Origin: CAWFGW01 sp963815495
Lineage (GTDB): Bacteria; Bacteroidota; Bacteroidia; Cytophagales; JAAEPT01
Assembly (NCBI GenBank): GCA_963815495.1
Contig: CAWFGW010000007.1
Span: 1-64,000 of the forward strand
DNA: 64,000 nt
Direction of reading: 5' to 3'
Made by a program: the position numbers and the translations under genes. The notes beneath the pieces are model-generated. The model saw only the letters and a list, made by a program, of their open reading frames with translations. It searched no databases and was not told the origin of the DNA. Position 1 is the first letter of the stretch; each line of letters opens with the position of its first letter. Below, piece by piece: positions 61,801 to 64,000 of the stretch.

Positions 61801-64000
61801 ACACCACCAGCCAGATTAACTGTTGCTTGAATAGTAATCATATCGCTCCCCTCACAAACATCAGGAATGATTGGTAAGCCAATTGAAGGAACCTCATTTA
61901 CCTGAATTACTGTGGATGTAGTCGTTGAACAACCTTGTATTGTATAGTCATAATCAATTGTATTAGAACCTAACTCAGTGGGTGAAAAAGTAGCAACTGT
62001 GTCTGAGCTTTTGATTGCTCCTATCCAAGTTCCTACTCCTCCTGTTGGAGTAACTACAGCACGAACATCAAAACTTGGGCTTCCTTGACACTGACTATTT
62101 ACTGCAGTTATATTGGCCGTGGGGTTAGCTTTAACAAGCACACTTAAGGTATCGGAAGCATTACATCCATTTCCATCCACTGCAGAAACTATAAGATTAT
62201 AATTCCCAACTGTGGACCCTATAAAGGTGGCTGAATCAGTGGTTGTATTATCGAGAAAAGCACTACCAGACCCAGTCCAATTAATATTAGAAAAAGCATC
62301 TACAGGTAATGTAATTGGTACACTGCTGTTATGACAGGTTTCAATAGTAGATCCCAAATCTAATAATGAAGTACAGGCAGAGCTTGTTACCGTAATTACC
62401 GTTTGTATAAGAATATCATTATAAGAAATTTGAACCGTATATTCACCTATTGCTGGTGGAGTAAATAACCCAGAAGAATTGACTCCATTTCCAGTAAACA
62501 CTACATTCTCAGTAAATAAAGTATTCGGATAAGTAACGGTATTACTTTTATTAGTTAGTCCTGTTATAGGTATTTGATATGTATCCGTTTCGTCTATTGT
62601 AGTAGTGAGAGGGGTTTGTATATTTATGATTTTTTCTTGCACATCAAGACCTTGACATGTTCCAAGTGACGCTATATGAATTGGAGAACCGTTAGGAGTG
62701 CCGCCATTGGGATCAGCAAAAATGTAGAAGTACACTTCCTCACCAAAAAAAAATCCATCCAGATGAAAAGGCTGATTAGGTATGAGTCTATTAGCACCAA
62801 GACTAGCTAAATTACTTGTAGCTCCGTAATGAAGACGTACGTTTGTCGGTGTCCACGTTGAGAGAGGAACTAACGTCAGATATACTCGTGTACCAATTAC
62901 TTCTAGTTTATAATCGGCATGACTTCCAATTGGCCCAGTACAAATTTGACCTGTGCTCCCTGCTGGAAGTACTTGCATAACAGTATTGGCTGTATATGTA
63001 TTCCCTCCTGTTTCTACCTGAACATAAATAATATAATCTCCTTCTATCTCAGTTGGCCCAAATAAACCATTAGAGTTAATAAGGTTGTTTGAAAGGTTAC
63101 CATCCGGGTCAGTAACCGACCAAGTTACAATTGCATCATTGGGTATATCCATATCAATACCACCTTGATCCAACCCCTTAACTGTCAACTCAAATGTTTT
63201 AAACTGGTCAACTTGAGGATTTTGAGGATCTATATAGACGTTCGTCAAATTTTGTATATGCTCGATACCAAAACCACCTAATGAGAGTACCACACTATCT
63301 GGTGTTCCTTGACAGGATTGTGTAGAAGACTGGTCAAACACATCATCATACGCTAGCGCGTATGTCTTTCCTTCAAAACTCACAAAATCAGAATGAAAAA
63401 AATGAGTGTAATCATTTTTCACAGGATTTTGAAAAAAATTAGCCGGATTATCCCACACTTGAATCTCTGTTGTTAATTGAATCACACCTCGATTTAAACA
63501 TACACCTAATATTTGACCAATATTTTGATTAAATGCACCTACACCACCAACAATGTCTTCTAATAAAAAATCAGAACGTTGAAATGTAGCGCCATTATTC
63601 CATGTCATTGTATTTCCTGAAACGGTGGCTGTCTTCAATGTTCCATCCCATTGAGCCCGCAAAGTTCTGGTTCTGTAGTATTCGAAAAATGCATCAATAA
63701 ATGAATCAAAGTAATTATTACCGGGGTTATTTTCTTGGAAGTAAGGAGTATGTCCCATTTGAGTAATAACATCTCGAATAGGATCATAAGAATTTTGAAA
63801 ATCATCATTGACAAATAATTTCCATTTAGCAATGACTTGTTCATGAGTTACAGTTTCACCCACTTTATCATAAAAAGCTCCATTATCACAATACAACTCC
63901 TCACCAACTGGATAAGCATACCGATCCACTCGTGATGTGTTCGTGAATATCTGACCACCAATAGTCAGTTCAATAGTCTCAATTTTAGTATTATAATTAG
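58812..64000 (-). CDS. Giant secreted protein with GH64-like beta-1,3-glucanase region, Ig-like repeats and type-B T9SS sorting domain (5' partial)
   Basis: At least 1729 residues; the frame is open through the right edge (it reads NYNTKIETIELTIGGQIF upstream of the first GTG at 63929), so the start is outside. The first 240 visible residues resemble the C-terminal part of GH64 / thaumatin-like glucanases: CLNRGVIQLT, KNDYTHFFHSDFVSFEGKTY and ALAYDDVFDQSS. About ten Ig-like or PKD-like repeats follow (VCEGSDMITIQATV, TICEFASPLNLNATPSGGVFSG, VCEGTSVTLRPSIEG). The end is a type-B sorting domain: GFSPNGDGKNDAWYI, SIYNRWGNLVYEYH, TYYYVITS. The GH64 call is moderate because half of the catalytic region is outside the window. 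PorP/SprF follows at 58800. Confidence 0.75.
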   Translation of the reverse strand, partial: NYNTKIETIELTIGGQIFTNTSRVDRYAYPVGEELYCDNGAFYDKVGETVTHEQVIAKWKLFVNDDFQNSYDPIRDVITQMGHTPYFQENNPGNNYFDSFIDAFFEYYRTRTLRAQWDGTLKTATVSGNTMTWNNGATFQRSDFLLEDIVGGVGAFNQNIGQILGVCLNRGVIQLTTEIQVWDNPANFFQNPVKNDYTHFFHSDFVSFEGKTYALAYDDVFDQSSTQSCQGTPDSVVLSLGGFGIEHIQNLTNVYIDPQNPQVDQFKTFELTVKGLDQGGIDMDIPNDAIVTWSVTDPDGNLSNNLINSNGLFGPTEIEGDYIIYVQVETGGNTYTANTVMQVLPAGSTGQICTGPIGSHADYKLEVIGTRVYLTLVPLSTWTPTNVRLHYGATSNLASLGANRLIPNQPFHLDGFFFGEEVYFYIFADPNGGTPNGSPIHIASLGTCQGLDVQEKIINIQTPLTTTIDETDTYQIPITGLTNKSNTVTYPNTLFTENVVFTGNGVNSSGLFTPPAIGEYTVQISYNDILIQTVITVTSSACTSLLDLGSTIETCHNSSVPITLPVDAFSNINWTGSGSAFLDNTTTDSATFIGSTVGNYNLIVSAVDGNGCNASDTLSVLVKANPTANITAVNSQCQGSPSFDVRAVVTPTGGVGTWIGAIKSSDTVATFSPTELGSNTIDYDYTIQGCSTTTSTVIQVNEVPSIGLPIIPDVCEGSDMITIQATVNLAGGVGGWTNATEVTETTATFNPTDDGVTTIDYEYELDGCSTTASTSITVFPKPILSIVYDFHLVCEYDSILTPMLSHGLGAVSIIPTSGVINSNGGFDPKASGVGTYSIIYKYIDPLTTCAGDSAIFDITVNPRPVSNLATNPSTICEFASPLNLNATPSGGVFSGTGVVGDTFNPSGLSKVNNPYTISYTYKDGITGCEALVSTHDIAIIHTDIPTVTNISVMSRDITNQGAVPKLCANGTAIHWYTSLDTTETALSTTECQSPIFTDNSPNDGFMDVGVYSLFATQKKNGCISEPVEAHLTINDCSASKPTIQNYHSCVGNNPVNVEAISTSGQLGWFLNPSSMNPSLGDEVFTGDSWNGHGIKEEGIHTLYVAAYDNTANCYSELVPINITIHANPLITPPALDTVCSSEKDISIIFPSSTAVLSGPGVINSNHWIPQFDSTKSGVYTTTLTLIEESSFGTGTDVVASCRTETVFDIAVAHATSVSGSGVDQTIIHNFNSLTELPQLRLKFDSTVNSRLYVKNENGVIINPEFESKVDLYNEHISSIGVYEYDVHHEVFGCSSDTIISRWEIISCDTEAPVVEDVTVCEGDELPTLSTSSSGENFEWTTDDRATVLGRSNVLDLRGVSKDYSVVGSYSIYVSKEALDPSGNLCRGPQSELVFTVNPKPSFKLRDTTVCEGTSVTLRPSIEGDVSSLSYVWTNKFANSTIAISDTIVVNPMTTTTYELMIKEDNKCAVSASVLVNVIKNPTASISSSDFILCANESVQLEAENNLNQQYTFKWMYSESNESFKQVGNQENFRAMEVGYYYVETTNFDLCKSVSDTQLVVLESLELVVSSSADTVKENDVVSLFAELKNSQGTIEWVTPMGIESGTSVDYIMEKDTRFFVSAKGNKCIDTTSIFIAVDAPLLIPNGFSPNGDGKNDAWYIKGLPDVPLNISIYNRWGNLVYEYHNSYSEPWSGINQSGEMLPIATYYYVITSIFDPNLKLSGSVTLLR

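Noticed and set aside
1..64000. tRNA, rRNA, insertion sequences, prophage
   Set aside because: No cloverleaf-like or rRNA sequence was seen in the gaps, and no transposase, integrase or phage structural motif in any open frame.

Overview
The window reads as a low-GC chromosome segment of a member of the phylum Bacteroidota, most likely a flavobacterial lineage. The evidence is two kinds of type IX secretion (T9SS) C-terminal sorting domains, four PorP/SprF family proteins, Bacteroidota-style promoters (TTTG and TAnnTTTG), a Nudix-fold sugar regulator of the Bacteroidota type, and many surface proteins built from beta-helix and Ig-like repeats. I see no rRNA, tRNA, CRISPR array, prophage or transposase.

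Layout. 1-5650: a giant secreted M43-type metalloprotease (5' end outside the window) and its PorP/SprF partner. 5654-12682: a coiled-coil/TPR protein, a PhoH-family ATPase, dihydrolipoyl dehydrogenase, a lipid kinase overlapping an APP1-like phosphatase, and a secreted DNRLRE duplication protein. 12935-20088: a molybdenum island (moeA, modE-modA-modB-modC-moaD, moaE, a moaC-moaB fusion, tatA, moaA) with a likely ModE operator. 20375-29402: an envelope lipoprotein and barrel, then a leftward run bioD-bioA-punA followed by four envelope genes, preceded by a LytTR regulator. 29520-35250: housekeeping and signalling genes (DUF3078, REC-Hpt, fatty acid hydroxylase, GtrA-like, thiL, a 45-residue lipoprotein, an IscA-type protein, an aldo/keto reductase). 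35362-42097: a second giant type-B T9SS protein with its PorP/SprF. 42747-49922: a carbohydrate locus with a G8/CEMIP-like CBM6 protein, a GH3 glycosidase and a divergent Nudix-type regulator with a palindromic operator. 50335-57597 and 57840-64000: the third and fourth giant T9SS proteins, again each with its own PorP/SprF; the last carries a GH64-like beta-1,3-glucanase region.

The main theme is a repeated two-gene module: a very large secreted protein ending in a gliding-motility-type (type B) sorting domain, followed at once by a PorP/SprF outer-membrane protein. It occurs four times with different N-terminal cargo (metalloprotease, two beta-helix proteins, a glucanase).

Ten apparent frameshifts are visible, mostly single extra bases in short homopolymers. 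One breaks dihydrolipoyl dehydrogenase, so uncorrected sequence errors are the simplest explanation. The other nine lie in the T9SS modules, so real decay or phase variation there cannot be excluded.
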